Source: Blastococcus sp. TF02A-35
GTDB lineage: Bacteria; Actinomycetota; Actinomycetes; Mycobacteriales; Geodermatophilaceae
Reading direction: 5' to 3'
NCBI RefSeq assembly: GCF_004571075.1
Contig: NZ_SPQP01000012.1
Location: forward strand, 1-64,000
Length of the DNA: 64,000 nt
Shown here: piece by piece, positions 33,417 through 43,537 of the stretch
Position numbering within the stretch: position 1 is the first letter of the stretch
Layout: each line of letters opens with the position of its first letter
The notes under the pieces: generated by a model
The model's database searches: none
Seen by the model: the letters and a program-made list of their open reading frames with translations, nothing else
Told to the model about the DNA's origin: nothing
Position numbers and translations under genes: made by a program

Positions 33417-34490
33417 TCAGTCGCCGGGGGCAGGGGCGACCGGCTTCACGGGCTCCTCCGTCGGGGCCGGCTCCATCGGGGTCGGCTCCGCCGCCCCGTC
33501 GGACGGGATCACCGGCAGCGGGACGGCGGGGCGCGGGACCTCCGACAGGCACCCGTTCGTCGACGTGGCGTAGGGCTCCAGCTCGTAGGCCTGCGGGAAG
33601 GCGTGCTCCACCGGGGCGCCGTCGGCCGCGCGCGGTGGCACCGGGACCCGGTAGCAGCCGTCGGCCCACCACTCCTGGAAGCCCACCTCGAGCGGCCGGC
33701 CGTCCTGGTCGTAGAGCAGCACGTCCTCGAGCGGCGTGCCGTCGGCGGCGTAGGGGAAGACGTTCGTCACCGGCCCGTAGCGGTTGAGCAGCGGGTACTG
33801 ACCCATCGCCTGCTCGGGTGCCGCCGTCGCGTAGTCGTACCCGTACACCGGCTCCGGCCCGGTGACCGAGCCGCTCGAGACCAGCGCCAGGCCCCACAGC
33901 GCGAGCAGCACCCCACCCCCCGCGGTCACCAGGTGCAGCCGCCGGCCCGGCCTCTGCCCGGCGGTCGCACGCCGGCCGAGGTGCACCGAGCCCACGACCG
34001 CCGCAGCCACCAGGAGCACCCCGAGGACGTGGCTCCCCAGCGGTGCGGGGACGGGGAAGTCGCGGTGGTCCCCGAGCACGGCGCTCGGCACGAACACCAG
34101 GAGGTAGCCGCGCAGCACCCACCAGGCCGGGCGCAGCTCGACCAGCAGCCGGCGCGTCTCGCGGAGCGCCGGCCGGGCCCGCTGGAAGGCCTCCGAGGCG
34201 ACCAGGCCGTCGATGCGCTCCCGCAGCCCCGGGGCCGGGGAACGGCCGCCCGCACCCCGGGCGGGGAGGCCCGCGGCCGCGCGCAGCTCCTCGGCGTAGA
34301 CGGCCGGCGGCCCGAGGCGCACCGCGATGTCGCGGTCGTCGTCCTCGGCGGCGAGCGCGTCGAGGTGCATCGCGAGGTCCTCGACCAGGTCGCCACGGTC
34401 CTCCGCCGGGAGGTCGGCGAGCTCGTGCTCCACCGCGGCGAGGTAGTCCTGCGCCTGGCGCGTGCGCGAGGGGGCGGAGGGCGCGCTCAT
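33417..34490 (-). CDS. Membrane protein with HAAS/DUF1700-like N terminus, PadR-coupled
   Basis: A 357-residue protein. Residues 1-80 form a helical HAAS-type domain (YLAAVEHELADLPAEDRGDLVEDL, split by loops), followed by about three membrane helices (roughly 125-220). An extracytoplasmic C-terminal region with YGYDYA and CYRVPVPPRAADG ends in a Pro/Glu-rich tail. HAAS proteins are commonly encoded with PadR regulators, as here: its ATG overlaps the padR stop (ATGA). The pair is probably a membrane signalling unit, with ligand unknown. Confidence 0.8.
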   Translation of the reverse strand: MSAPSAPSRTRQAQDYLAAVEHELADLPAEDRGDLVEDLAMHLDALAAEDDDRDIAVRLGPPAVYAEELRAAAGLPARGAGGRSPAPGLRERIDGLVASEAFQRARPALRETRRLLVELRPAWWVLRGYLLVFVPSAVLGDHRDFPVPAPLGSHVLGVLLVAAAVVGSVHLGRRATAGQRPGRRLHLVTAGGGVLLALWGLALVSSGSVTGPEPVYGYDYATAAPEQAMGQYPLLNRYGPVTNVFPYAADGTPLEDVLLYDQDGRPLEVGFQEWWADGCYRVPVPPRAADGAPVEHAFPQAYELEPYATSTNGCLSEVPRPAVPLPVIPSDGAAEPTPMEPAPTEEPVKPVAPAPGD

Positions 34491-34819
34491 GCCACGTCCG
34501 CCTTCCGGTCCAGGAGGGCGTCGACCGTGTCGGCGAACGTCCTCCACGTCTTGGTCGAGTCGTCGAGCACCGAGCGCCCCCTGTCGTTGATCGCGTAGTA
34601 CTTGCGGTGCGGCCCCTCGTCGCTCGGGACGACGTAGGAGGTCAGCGCACCTGCCTGGTAGAGGCGACGGAGGGTGCCGTAGACCGAGGCGTCGCCCACC
34701 TCCTCGAGCCCGGCGGTGCGCAGCCGGCGCACCACGTCGTAGCCGTAGCCGTCGGCGTCGCGGACCACGGCGAGCACCGCGACGTCGAGCACCCCCTTGA
34801 GGAGCTGGCTGGCGTCCAT
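34487..34819 (-). CDS. PadR family transcriptional regulator
   Basis: A 110-residue winged-helix protein starting LLKGVLDVAVLAVVRD, with GYDVVRRLRTAGLEEVGDAS and the PadR hallmark VYGTLRRLYQAG. HRKYYAINDRGR is the wing, and a short C-terminal dimer helix follows (PadR-s1/DUF subtype). ATG 34819 has a GGAGG site 6 bases upstream. It is cotranscribed with the HAAS-type membrane protein, and such regulators usually repress their own operon. Confidence 0.93.
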   Translation of the reverse strand: MDASQLLKGVLDVAVLAVVRDADGYGYDVVRRLRTAGLEEVGDASVYGTLRRLYQAGALTSYVVPSDEGPHRKYYAINDRGRSVLDDSTKTWRTFADTVDALLDRKADVA

Positions 34820-35260
34820 CGCCCACCTCCATGTGGAACCACGGCGTCCGCGCTGTGGTGCAACGGAAGGTACTCCACGAAGCGCAGTAGTGCGCAAGGC
34901 GCGGGCGCGTGTCGCGGCGGACCCGCCCGGCGGCCCCAGCGCGGGCACGTCGACCGCGCGGTGGAGGGTGAGAACGGCGTGCCGGGAGTGAGGTCGGCCG
35001 CACGGCCGGCCGGGGCCGGGGCGGCGGACCTGGGGTGGCGCGCCGCGGTGGCCGGATCGTGATCCCCGCGCGCGGTTACCGGCGAGTAGCCTTCTGGCGC
35101 GCCCGCTATCGTGCGCAGCAGTGCGGGCAGCGGTGCCCGTACGCGCCCGCACGCCCGGCTCGCGAGCCGGGATGGGCGGCGCGCGCACCACACACAGCCT
35201 CGTCGCCCCACGTGGCCGGCGGGAGTCAGCCGACGCCCTCGGGCGTCCGGGGAGGAAAAC
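34820..35260. other. Divergent intergenic region between padR and the EtfD-like gene
   Basis: This 441-bp stretch holds no convincing gene. It contains the operator-like site at 35075-35089 and a small palindrome GCGCA-GTAG-TGCGC around 34884, on the padR side. A TATCGT hexamer at 35107-35112 could be the -10 of the EtfD-like gene. GGAGG immediately precedes the ATG at 35261. The 5' leader of that gene would be about 140 bases. Confidence 0.6.
35075..35089. promoter_or_regulatory. Operator-like site GTTACCGGCGAGTAG upstream of the EtfD-like gene
   Basis: TTACC-N4-AGTA(G) is an imperfect palindrome. The full 15-mer is identical to the one at 52412-52426 upstream of the FadE5-like acyl-CoA dehydrogenase. 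It lies just upstream of a possible -10 (35107). The pattern resembles TetR-family operators of TTAC-N6-GTAA type. Confidence 0.65.
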
Positions 35261-37561
35261 ATGACGGGCCCGCTGCAGATCGTCCTCGGGACGATCAGCG
35301 TCCTGTTGCTCATCGTCGCCTCGGTGCTGGCCTACCGCGCCGTGCGCGCGATGGTGCGGATCATCCGCACCGGCCAGCCCGACGGCACCCGCTGGGGACC
35401 GGTCAAGACCCGGTTGAAGACGACGCTGGTCGAGTCGCTGGGCCACACCCGCATGCTCAAGTGGTCGAGCATCGGCGCCGCCCACTGGTTCGTCTTCATG
35501 GGCTTCTACGGCCTGTTCCTGACGCTGGTCGAGGCGTTCGGCGAGGTCTGGAACCCGGCGTTCCACCTGCCGCTCATCGGCGAGTGGAGCCTGTGGAACC
35601 TGTTCGCCGACATCATCGGCACCGGCACGATCCTCGGCATCCTGTACCTGATCTACCGGCGGCAGAAGGACCACCCGCGCCGGCAGGGCCGCAAGAGCCG
35701 CTTCGCCGGCTCCAACGAGGGCCGCGGCTACTTCGTCGAGGCCGTCGTCCTCGTCGTCGGCATCTGCATCCTGCTGATCCGCGCGCTCAAGGTCTCCTCC
35801 GACCTCACCGACGCGCCCGCCTGGTCGCACCCGATCTCGGGCGCCCTGGCGACGATCCTGCCCGACAGCCCCGACCTGCTCACCGTCGTCGCGTTCATCA
35901 AGATCGCCGTCTCGATGGCCTGGCTCGTGGTCCTCAGCCGGATCCTGAACATGGGTGTCGCCTGGCACCGGTTCAGCGCCTTCCTGAACATCTACGCCAA
36001 GCGCAACGCCGACGGCGCCCCGGCGCTCGGCCCGCTGCTCCCCATGACGTCCGGTGGCAAGCCCATCGACTTCGAGGACCCGGGCGAGGACGACGTCTTC
36101 GGCCGCGGCAAGATCGAGGACTTCACCTGGAAGGGGATGCTGGACTTCACCACCTGCACCGAGTGCGGGCGGTGCCAGAGCCAGTGCCCGGCGTGGAACA
36201 CGGGCAAGCCGCTCAGCCCGAAGATGGTGATCATGGACCTCCGCGACCACCTCTACGCGAAGGCCCCCTACCTCCTCGGCGAGAAGACCGCGTCGGAGAC
36301 GATGCCGGACTACGACGTCCTCAAGCCCTCCGACGAGCAGGTCTGGGCCTCGGGCTACGCCCGCATCGAGGGCACCAACGACGCGCAGGCCCACCGCCCG
36401 CTGGTCGGCACCCTCGAGGAGGGCGGCGTCATCGACCCCGACGTCCTCTGGAGCTGCACCAACTGCGGCGCCTGCGTCGAGCAGTGCCCCGTGGACATCG
36501 AGCACATCGACCACATCGACGACATGCGCCGCTACCAGGTGCTCATCGAGTCGAACTTCCCGTCCGAGGCCGGCGTCATGATGACCAACCTCGAGAAGCG
36601 CGGGAACCCGTGGGGCATGGGCGGCAACGTCCGCGAGGACTGGATCAAGGAGCTCGACTTCGAGGTCCGCATGGCCGACGGCCCGCTGCCGGCCGAGGTC
36701 GAGTACCTGTTCTGGGTCGGCTGCGCCGGCGCCGTCGACGACCGCGCCAAGAAGGTCACCAAGGCCGTCGCCGAGCTGCTGCACACCGCGGGCGTCGAGT
36801 TCGCCGTCCTCGGCAACGGGGAGACCTGCTCCGGCGACCCGGCCCGCCGCATGGGCAACGAGTTCCTGTTCCAGCAGCTGGCCATGGAGAACGTCGAGAC
36901 CCTCAACGGCGTCTTCGAGGGCCGCGTGCCCGGCACCCGCAAGATCGTGGCCACCTGCCCGCACTGCTTCAACTCGCTGGGCAAGGAGTACCCGCAGGTC
37001 GGCGGCGAGTACGAGGTCGTCCACCACACGCAGCTGCTCGGCCAGCTGGTGGAGGAGGGCCGGCTGACCCCGGTCACCCCGGTCGACCGCAAGGTCACCT
37101 ACCACGACCCGTGCTTCCTGGGCCGGCACAACAAGGTCTACACGCCCCCGCGCGAGATCCTGGACTCCGTCCAGGGCCTCACCACGCAGGAGATGCACCG
37201 CTGCAAGGACCGCGGCTTCTGCTGCGGCGCCGGCGGTGCCCGCATGTGGATGGAGGAGAAGATCGGCAAGCGGATCAACGTCGAGCGCACCGAGGAGGCG
37301 CTCGAGCTCGATCCCGACGTCATCTCCACCGCCTGCCCGTTCTGCATCACGATGCTCAGCGACGCGCTGACCGCCAAGAAGCAGAACGGCGAGGCCGGCG
37401 ACCACGTCGAGGTCCTGGACGTCAGCCAGATCCTGCTGCGCTCCATGCAGCCGGTCGCGGTCTCCGCCCAGGGGGCCGAGCAGGGTGCCGACGTGGGCAC
37501 CAAGGCCGACGACGTCGTGGGCCTGGACTCGGCGAACACCATCCACGACCCCGAGAAGTAG
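35261..37561 (+). CDS. etfD: Membrane-bound iron-sulfur reductase, EtfD-like (Rv0338c family)
   Basis: A 766-residue fusion. Five membrane helices (about 5-25, 70-95, 110-132, 158-178 and 205-230) resemble a cytochrome-b/NarI-like anchor. Two 4Fe-4S motifs follow (C299xxCxxCxxxCP and C399xxCxxCxxxCP), then two CCG domains with DPCFLGRHN, CCGAGGARMW and CPFC as in heterodisulfide reductase subunits. In M. tuberculosis the homologous EtfD accepts electrons from EtfBA during fatty-acid beta-oxidation and passes them to the quinone pool. GGAGGAAAAC precedes the ATG. The upstream operator is shared with the acyl-CoA dehydrogenase at 52470. Confidence 0.9.
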   Translation: MTGPLQIVLGTISVLLLIVASVLAYRAVRAMVRIIRTGQPDGTRWGPVKTRLKTTLVESLGHTRMLKWSSIGAAHWFVFMGFYGLFLTLVEAFGEVWNPAFHLPLIGEWSLWNLFADIIGTGTILGILYLIYRRQKDHPRRQGRKSRFAGSNEGRGYFVEAVVLVVGICILLIRALKVSSDLTDAPAWSHPISGALATILPDSPDLLTVVAFIKIAVSMAWLVVLSRILNMGVAWHRFSAFLNIYAKRNADGAPALGPLLPMTSGGKPIDFEDPGEDDVFGRGKIEDFTWKGMLDFTTCTECGRCQSQCPAWNTGKPLSPKMVIMDLRDHLYAKAPYLLGEKTASETMPDYDVLKPSDEQVWASGYARIEGTNDAQAHRPLVGTLEEGGVIDPDVLWSCTNCGACVEQCPVDIEHIDHIDDMRRYQVLIESNFPSEAGVMMTNLEKRGNPWGMGGNVREDWIKELDFEVRMADGPLPAEVEYLFWVGCAGAVDDRAKKVTKAVAELLHTAGVEFAVLGNGETCSGDPARRMGNEFLFQQLAMENVETLNGVFEGRVPGTRKIVATCPHCFNSLGKEYPQVGGEYEVVHHTQLLGQLVEEGRLTPVTPVDRKVTYHDPCFLGRHNKVYTPPREILDSVQGLTTQEMHRCKDRGFCCGAGGARMWMEEKIGKRINVERTEEALELDPDVISTACPFCITMLSDALTAKKQNGEAGDHVEVLDVSQILLRSMQPVAVSAQGAEQGADVGTKADDVVGLDSANTIHDPEK

Positions 37562-37576
37562 CCCACCTGCACACCC

Positions 37577-37614
37577 GGACGGCGCGCGTCCCCCCGAGGG
37601 GGCGCGCGCCGTCC
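37577..37614. terminator. Terminator after the EtfD-like gene
   Basis: A 12-bp perfect stem (37577-37588 with 37603-37614) extends through a C/G-rich inner stem to a CCGA loop, 15 bp past the stop codon. Confidence 0.8.
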
Positions 37615-37640
37615 GCGTTCCCCGGGATAGAAACGTCGCC

Positions 37641-38597
37641 GTGCTGATGCAGCTGCGGGTGACCGTCCCCGCCGACCGGACCGAGCAGGTGCGCGACCTG
37701 TTCGCCGGCGACCCGGGGACCGCGCACCTCGCCGTGCTGCCGGGCGCCGCGGTCGCCCCCGCGGGAGACCTCGTCGTCGCCGACGTCGCCCGGGAGTCCG
37801 CCGACGCCCTCGTCTCGGCCCTGCGCGACCTGGGGGTGGACCGGGACGGCGGCATCGCGATGGTCGCCGTCGACGCCGCCGTGTCCTCCGCCGCCCGCCG
37901 GGCGGAGGAGCGCGCGCCGGGCGACGGCGCGGACGCGGTCGTCTGGGAGCAGGTGGTCCGCACGACCGACGCCGAGTCGTCGCTGTCGGTCTCCTACCTC
38001 GCGTTCCTGACCATCGCCACGCTCCTGGCCGCGGTCGCCATCATCAACGACTCGGCGATCCTGGTGATCGGCGCGATGGTGCTCGGCCCGGAGTTCGCCC
38101 CCCTCGCGGCCCTCGCCGTGGCCGTCCTGCACCGCCGGCCGTCCGTCCTGCGCCAGGCGGCGGTCTCGCTGCTCGTCGGGTTCGCCGTCGCCATCGCGGT
38201 CACCACCCTCGCCGTCCTGGTCGGGCGGGGGCTGGGCTGGTTCGGCACCGAGCTGCTCACCGCCGAGCGCCCGGAGACCGGCTTCATCACCGCGCCGGAC
38301 CGCTGGTCGGTCGTCGTCGCGGTCCTGGCGGGGGTCGCGGGCGTCCTGTCGCTCACCTCCGCCAAGAGCGGGGCGCTGGTCGGCGTCTTCATCTCCGTCA
38401 CCACCGTCCCGGCGGCGGCGGACATGGCGGTCTCCCTGGCGCTGGGCGGCGGCACCGAGCTGCTCCGGGCGGCGACCCAGCTGGGCATCAACCTGGTCGG
38501 CATCCTCGTCGCGGCGCTGGCCACCCTGGCGGTGCAGCGGGCCGTGTGGCACCGGATGCCCCGCACGGTGCCGAAGGTGGAGCGCGTCGGCGCCTGA
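37641..38597 (+). CDS. DUF389 domain membrane protein
   Basis: A 318-residue protein. An N-terminal soluble domain (1-100) resembles a ferredoxin-fold sensor. Six membrane helices (about 120-310) follow, with the DUF389/TIGR00341 hallmarks LLAAVAIINDSAILVIGAM and GPEFAPLAALA. Family members have no established function, and transport or sensing is speculative. Start is GTG 37641 or ATG 37647, and neither has a clear ribosome site. It lies between the terminator at 37614 and the CynX-type MFS gene. Confidence 0.88.
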   Translation: MLMQLRVTVPADRTEQVRDLFAGDPGTAHLAVLPGAAVAPAGDLVVADVARESADALVSALRDLGVDRDGGIAMVAVDAAVSSAARRAEERAPGDGADAVVWEQVVRTTDAESSLSVSYLAFLTIATLLAAVAIINDSAILVIGAMVLGPEFAPLAALAVAVLHRRPSVLRQAAVSLLVGFAVAIAVTTLAVLVGRGLGWFGTELLTAERPETGFITAPDRWSVVVAVLAGVAGVLSLTSAKSGALVGVFISVTTVPAAADMAVSLALGGGTELLRAATQLGINLVGILVAALATLAVQRAVWHRMPRTVPKVERVGA

Positions 38598-38644
38598 CGA
38601 CGGTTGCAGTCGGCCACCAACCCGGCGGGAACGTGCCGCCGGTC

Positions 38645-39985
38645 ATGGAGGACGATCCAGGGGTGACCCGCACCGCCCCGTCCGTCCCCTCGCAGACCGG
38701 GTCCGCGGGGCGCGGCCTGGCGCTGATCGCCGTCGCGATCGTGCTGACCGGCCTCAACCTGCGCACCGCCGTCAACAGCATCGGCCCGGTGCTCGAGGAG
38801 ATCGAGGCCGGACTCGGCCTCTCCAGCGGCCTGGCCGGGCTGGTCACCTCGCTGCCGGTCCTGTGCTTCGCCGCGCTCGGCTTCGCCGGCCCCCCGCTCT
38901 CGGCCCGGTTCCGCGACTCGCACGTGCTGGCCGGCGCGCTGCTGGCCATGGCGGCAGGGCTGGTCCTGCGCAGCGTCGCCGGCTCCTTCGGCCTGTTCGT
39001 AGTCGGCACCGTGATGGCGATGACCGGCGGCGCCCTGGGCAACGTCCTGCTGCCCGGCCTCGTGAAGCGCTACTTCCCCGGCCGCACCGGCCTGCTGGTC
39101 GGCGCGTACAGCACCGCGCTCAGCGTGGGTGCGGCGGTCGCCTCGGTGGCCACCCAGCCGATCGCCGACGCCGTCGGCGAGGGCGGCTGGCGCTGGGCGC
39201 TGGGGATCTGGGCCGTGGCGGCGCTCCTGGCGGCCCTCCCCTGGCTGCTGGTGCGGCCCACCCCCGGGGCGTCCCGGGCGTCGCACACCGCCGTCCGGCT
39301 GCGGGTGGTGCTCCGCAGCCGGCTCGCGCTGGCCCTCACCGCGTTCTTCGGCCTGCAGGCGATGCAGGCCTACGTGATCGTCGGCTGGTCGGCCCAGTAC
39401 CTGCGGGACGCCGGCCTCAGCGCCGCCACCGCCGGGCTGCTGCTGGGCGTCAACTCGATCGTCGCGATCCCGGTGAACGCCGTCGTCCCGGTGCTCACGG
39501 TCCGGCCGCGGCTGCAGTGGCCGCTGGTCTGCTTCTTCATGACCTGCTACGCCGCCGGCTGGGTCGGGCTCTGGACCGCACCCCTGGCCGCCCCGTGGCT
39601 GTGGATGGTCCTGCTCGGGCTGGGTCTCGGCACCTTCGCGATGGTGCTGGCCCTGCTGGGCCTGCGGGCCCGCACCCCCGTGACGACGGCGGCGCTGTCG
39701 ACCGTGACCCAGGGCTGGGGCTACCTGGTCGCCGGCGCCGGGCCGCTGCTGGTGGGCGTCCTGCGCGGTGCGACGGGCGGGTACGACGGCATGTTCGTGC
39801 TGGTGCTGGTCGGCGTCGCCGGGCTGTGGTCGCTGGGCTGGCTGGTCACCCGCGACCGGTTCGTCGACGACGAGATCGCCCACCTGCTGCCCACCGGGGC
39901 GGGGAGCGCCCGCGACGACGACCCGATCGAGGTCGCGGGCGCCGAGGCGCCGGTCAGCCGGGGCGGCGGGTCTCCGCGCGGGTGA
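38645..39985 (+). CDS. MFS transporter, CynX/NimT type
   Basis: A 12-helix major facilitator of about 446 residues with the CynX motif [20 protein letters not shown] after the first helix. The inter-domain loop is near residue 210 and the tail is acidic. Characterised relatives transport cyanate or nitroimidazole-like compounds; the substrate here is unknown. ATG 38645 has no ribosome site, while GTG 38663 has GGAGG 11 bases upstream and may be the real start. The 3' end overlaps the convergent dcd gene by 32 bp. Confidence 0.88.
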   Translation: MEDDPGVTRTAPSVPSQTGSAGRGLALIAVAIVLTGLNLRTAVNSIGPVLEEIEAGLGLSSGLAGLVTSLPVLCFAALGFAGPPLSARFRDSHVLAGALLAMAAGLVLRSVAGSFGLFVVGTVMAMTGGALGNVLLPGLVKRYFPGRTGLLVGAYSTALSVGAAVASVATQPIADAVGEGGWRWALGIWAVAALLAALPWLLVRPTPGASRASHTAVRLRVVLRSRLALALTAFFGLQAMQAYVIVGWSAQYLRDAGLSAATAGLLLGVNSIVAIPVNAVVPVLTVRPRLQWPLVCFFMTCYAAGWVGLWTAPLAAPWLWMVLLGLGLGTFAMVLALLGLRARTPVTTAALSTVTQGWGYLVAGAGPLLVGVLRGATGGYDGMFVLVLVGVAGLWSLGWLVTRDRFVDDEIAHLLPTGAGSARDDDPIEVAGAEAPVSRGGGSPRG

Positions 39986-40541
39986 AGTTGCGGTAGGACC
40001 GCGACGGCGTGGGGCCGCGCTGGTCCTGGTAGCGCGAGCCGTAGACCGCCGACCCGTACGGGTGCTCCGCCGCGCTCGTCAGGCGGAACATGCACAGCTG
40101 GCCGATCTTCATCCCGGGCCAGAGCGTGATCGGCAGGTTCGCGACGTTGGAGAGCTCCAGCGTGATGTGGCCCGAGAACCCGGGGTCGACGAAGCCCGCC
40201 GTCGAGTGGGTGAGCAGGCCCAGCCGGCCGAGCGAGGACTTGCCCTCCAGCCGGGCGGCGAGGTCGTCGGGCAGGCTGATGACCTCGAGGGTGGAGCCGA
40301 GGACGAACTCCCCGGGGTGCAGGACGAACGGCTCGTCGCCCTCGGGCTCGACGGGCGTCGTCAGGTCGTCCTGCTGCTCGGCCGGGTCGATGTGGGTGTA
40401 CCGCGAGTTGTTGAAGACGCGGAAGTACCGGTCGAGCCGGACGTCGATGCTCGAGGGCTGCACCAGGGCCGGGTCGTAGGGGTCGATGCCGAGGCGTCCC
40501 TCGGCGATCGCGGCCGTGATGTCGCGGTCGCTCAGCAGCAT
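39954..40541 (-). CDS. dcd: dCTP deaminase (bifunctional, dUMP-forming type in actinobacteria)
   Basis: The 195-residue trimeric enzyme supplies dUTP/dUMP for dTMP synthesis. It shows [11 protein letters not shown], the [10 protein letters not shown] motif, the nucleotide-binding [11 protein letters not shown] and catalytic Glu region [20 protein letters not shown], and the C-terminal lid [18 protein letters not shown]. Mycobacterial Dcd also hydrolyses dUTP, and this sequence could do the same, by analogy. ATG 40541 gives the standard N terminus. The 3' end overlaps the opposing MFS gene. Confidence 0.96.
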   Translation of the reverse strand: MLLSDRDITAAIAEGRLGIDPYDPALVQPSSIDVRLDRYFRVFNNSRYTHIDPAEQQDDLTTPVEPEGDEPFVLHPGEFVLGSTLEVISLPDDLAARLEGKSSLGRLGLLTHSTAGFVDPGFSGHITLELSNVANLPITLWPGMKIGQLCMFRLTSAAEHPYGSAVYGSRYQDQRGPTPSRSYRNFTRAETRRPG

Positions 40542-40674
40542 GGCGCGGAGTCTAGGGAACGCGCCCACCCACCCCTCCGGGTGAAGGCCGCTCAAGCCGG
40601 GGGCCAGGTGCGCCGATGCGCCCGGGAACGCCTCCCGGATCGTCCGGGCAGGCCGCGCCGGAGGGCTGCAACGG

Positions 40675-43383
40675 ATGACGAGCAAGCGGGCCATGGGGAT
40701 CGTCCTGACCACAGCGGTGGTGGCCGGCTACGCCGGCGCCGCCGTGTGGTCGGCCTGGGCGGAGCCCGGCATCGAGCTGGCGGGCGGCTACGGGGAGGGC
40801 GACGGCCTCACCCGCTACGCCCTGACCACCGAGGCCGGCACCGCCGACCCGGCCCTCCTCGCCGCGCTGGAGGCCGTGCCCGGCGTGGCCTCGGCGCAGT
40901 GGCTCGACGGCGACCGCGCGCTCGTCGCCGCCAGCGGCGTGACCGCCGAGCGGCTGCGGGACGTGCCGGGGGTCCGCGAGGTGGAGCTCTCGCCCTCGGT
41001 CCCCGTCATGAGCACGGTGACCGACCCGTACGCCGTGGCCTACGGCTGGAACCTCGAGAACACCGGCAGCAACGCCTACCAGACCGCGGCCGTCGCCGAC
41101 GCCGACGTCGACGCCACCACCGGGTGGGACACGACCACCGGGGCGGGCCGCGTCGTGGCCGTCGTCGACAGCGGCTTCGACTCCGACCACCCCGACCTGG
41201 TCGGGTCGCTGTGGAGCAACCCCGACGAGCGCTGCGGCAGCGTCGACACCGACGGCAACGGCCTGCGCGGCGACTGCAACGGCTGGAACTTCTACACGAA
41301 CAGCTCGGACATCGACAACGGCGCGATGGGCACGCACGGGACCAGCGTCTCCAGCGTGGTCGGCGGCCGCGCCAACAACGGCGTGGGCTCGGCCGGCCTG
41401 GCCCCGAACGTGTCGATCATGCCCCTGGTCATCGGCGGCGGCAGCACCGTCGACGTGAACCTCGGCGCGCGCGCCATCCGCTACGCCGTCGACCACGGCG
41501 CCGACGTCATCAACGCCTCCTGGGGCGGCGCGGTCACCGGCAGCACCCTGCAGGCGCTGCGCGAAGCCGTCGCCTACGCCGCGGCGCACGACGTGCTCGT
41601 CATCGCCGCGGCCGGCAACGACTCGCTGAACCGCGACAGCAGCATCCTCTACCCGGCGAGCCTGACGGAGCCGAACGTCATCACCGTCGGCAGCTCCACC
41701 GCGTCCGACACGGTGGCCGCCCACTCCGCCTACGGGGCCTCGTCGGTCGACCTCTTCGCCCCCGGCGAGAAGCTGCCCATTGCGTGGAACGACGGCGGGA
41801 TGCGCGTGGGCAACGGCACCTCGTTCGCGGCCCCGCACGTCGCGGCCGCCGTCGCGATGTACCGCGCGGTCATGCCGGAGGCGACCGCCCTGGAGATCAA
41901 GGACGCGCTGCTCGCCGACGTCGACCCCAAGGCGGCGTTCGTCGGCCGGTCGGTCACCGGCGGCCGGCTGACGATGGACGGCCTGGCCGCCCGCACCGGC
42001 GAGCAGGTGCGGTACGCCTTCACGTCGATGACGGCCCGCCCCGGCACCGTCACGCCCACCATCGGCGTGAGCGCGCCGGCCGCCAGCGGCCGCTACTCGG
42101 TCGACGTCGGCCTCGGCATGGAGCACGCCGGCGAGATCTGGGCGCTGGCCGACAAGGACGTGACCCTGGACGGCACCAGCGTGCCGACCGACGACGCCGG
42201 GGACGCCCGCTTCGACCTGGGCGTGCACCAGGCCCTGGACGGCTTCGCCCTGGCGCCGTCGATGGACCTGGCCGCCGGCCGCTACGTGCTCACCGTGCAG
42301 CTGTACCGCGACGGCGAGCCGGTCGGTCGGATGACCGCCGCTCCCCTGCTGGTGTCGGTGCCGGGCACGGCGCCCGGCACCTCCCCGGGCGGCTCGACCC
42401 CCGGTGGGACGACCCCGGGCACCACGCGGCCCGGCACCTCCCCCGGCGGCACCACCCCCGCGCCCGGCGGCAGCACGCCGACCACCCCGGGCACCCCGGC
42501 TCCGGGCACCCCGGCCCCGACGGCACCGCGCACGCCCACCCCGGGCACGCCGGCCCCGGGCACCCCGGCTCCCGGCACCCCCGCGCCGGGCACCACGACG
42601 CCGGGCACCCCGGCTCCGGGCACCCAGCCCGGCACCTCGCCCGGTGGCACCCAGCCCGGGACGACGCCGGGCACCCAGCCCGGCACCTCGCCCGGTGGCA
42701 CCTCGCCCGGTGGCACCTCGCCGGGTGGCAGCACGCCGAGCACGCCGGCTCCGGGTGGCACCACGCCGGGGACCTCGCCGGGCACCTCGCCCGGTGGCAC
42801 GGCGCCGACCGCTCCGGGGACCAAGACCTACCCCGAGGTGAGCGACTTCCGGATCACGTCGCTGAGCCCGGACGTCGTCGCCACGAGCGGCGGGTCCCTG
42901 GTCACGGTCACCGGCCTGGCGCTGCCCAGCATGCCGACGGTGCGCATCGGCGCGACCGCGACGGCGACGGTCGTGCAGAGCTCGGCGACCAGGCTGGTGT
43001 TCCGGGTCCCGGCTCGCGTGGCCGGCACCTACGACGTGTCGGTGCACGCCCGGGACGGCCGCTCCGCGGTCCTGGACGACGCGCTCACCTACACCGAGAC
43101 GGTCGGCACGGCGCCGGGCGGCACCACGCCCACCTCGCCGGCCGCGGGCGGCACGTCGCCGGGCACCGGCACCACGCCGGGCACGTCGCCGGGCACGTCG
43201 CCGGGCGGCTCGACGCCGGGCGGCAGCACCCCCGGTGGCACCTCCCCCGGCACGGGCACGCCGCCCGCCGCCGGCGCCGAGGGCCCCTCGGGCGAGCGCC
43301 TGGTCCGCTCCGACCGGTTCCGCGCCCTCGGGCACGTCTGGTCGCAGAACTGCTCGGTCAGCTGCACCGGCGTCGCGATCTGA
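40675..43383 (+). CDS. Secreted S8 subtilisin-like serine protease with Pro/Gly/Thr-rich linkers and IPT/TIG domain
   Basis: A 902-residue exported protease. In order: signal peptide (about 1-30), I9-like pro-region (about 45-115), and S8 catalytic domain with Asp165 ([13 protein letters not shown]), His221 ([11 protein letters not shown]) and Ser383 ([12 protein letters not shown]). A beta-rich domain spans about 410-560, and a 155-residue PGT/PGGT linker about 563-720. An IPT/TIG fold covers about 725-805, followed by a second PGT linker and a tail with two cysteines (NCSVSC) that could form a disulfide. No LPxTG or membrane anchor is seen, so it is probably secreted. Substrate is unknown. 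Confidence 0.93.
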   Translation: MTSKRAMGIVLTTAVVAGYAGAAVWSAWAEPGIELAGGYGEGDGLTRYALTTEAGTADPALLAALEAVPGVASAQWLDGDRALVAASGVTAERLRDVPGVREVELSPSVPVMSTVTDPYAVAYGWNLENTGSNAYQTAAVADADVDATTGWDTTTGAGRVVAVVDSGFDSDHPDLVGSLWSNPDERCGSVDTDGNGLRGDCNGWNFYTNSSDIDNGAMGTHGTSVSSVVGGRANNGVGSAGLAPNVSIMPLVIGGGSTVDVNLGARAIRYAVDHGADVINASWGGAVTGSTLQALREAVAYAAAHDVLVIAAAGNDSLNRDSSILYPASLTEPNVITVGSSTASDTVAAHSAYGASSVDLFAPGEKLPIAWNDGGMRVGNGTSFAAPHVAAAVAMYRAVMPEATALEIKDALLADVDPKAAFVGRSVTGGRLTMDGLAARTGEQVRYAFTSMTARPGTVTPTIGVSAPAASGRYSVDVGLGMEHAGEIWALADKDVTLDGTSVPTDDAGDARFDLGVHQALDGFALAPSMDLAAGRYVLTVQLYRDGEPVGRMTAAPLLVSVPGTAPGTSPGGSTPGGTTPGTTRPGTSPGGTTPAPGGSTPTTPGTPAPGTPAPTAPRTPTPGTPAPGTPAPGTPAPGTTTPGTPAPGTQPGTSPGGTQPGTTPGTQPGTSPGGTSPGGTSPGGSTPSTPAPGGTTPGTSPGTSPGGTAPTAPGTKTYPEVSDFRITSLSPDVVATSGGSLVTVTGLALPSMPTVRIGATATATVVQSSATRLVFRVPARVAGTYDVSVHARDGRSAVLDDALTYTETVGTAPGGTTPTSPAAGGTSPGTGTTPGTSPGTSPGGSTPGGSTPGGTSPGTGTPPAAGAEGPSGERLVRSDRFRALGHVWSQNCSVSCTGVAI
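42361..42825 (+). repeat. Low-complexity repeats encoding PGT/PGGT linker in the subtilase
   Basis: Degenerate 9-15 bp units (CCGGGCACC, CCCGGTGGCACC) encode PGTPAPGT and PGTSPGGT repeats over about 155 codons. A shorter second block lies at about 43105-43270. The arrays stay in frame, and length variation between strains is likely. Confidence 0.85.
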
Positions 43384-43420
43384 CGCCGCTCCGCGCGCCT
43401 CTCCGGCGCGTCCCCTGAAC

Positions 43421-43463
43421 CACCGCGCCCCGTCCGGCTTCCCCATACGGACGGGGCGCGGTG
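43421..43463. terminator. Terminator after the subtilase gene
   Basis: A 16-bp perfect stem (43421-43436 with 43448-43463) with an 11-base loop, 38 bp past the stop codon. Confidence 0.85.
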
Positions 43464-43537
43464 TCGTTCCCGGAGGTTCCGGTACAGCTTCGGACTGCCG
43501 ATGGACAGGTCACACCCGGAAACCGCAGGGAGACCTC

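Noticed and set aside
34487-37963. 1158-codon open frame on the minus strand across the EtfD-like gene
   Set aside because: Only its last 110 codons (PadR) are real; the rest is antisense to the iron-sulfur reductase and has no recognisable domain.
39954-39985. 32-bp overlap of the MFS and dcd genes
   Set aside because: A convergent tail overlap without conserved residues in the MFS tail; ordinary in dense genomes.
42361-43270. Short regular repeats resembling a repeat array
   Set aside because: They are in-frame codon repeats for a PGT-rich linker in the subtilase, with no spacers, so they are not CRISPR.
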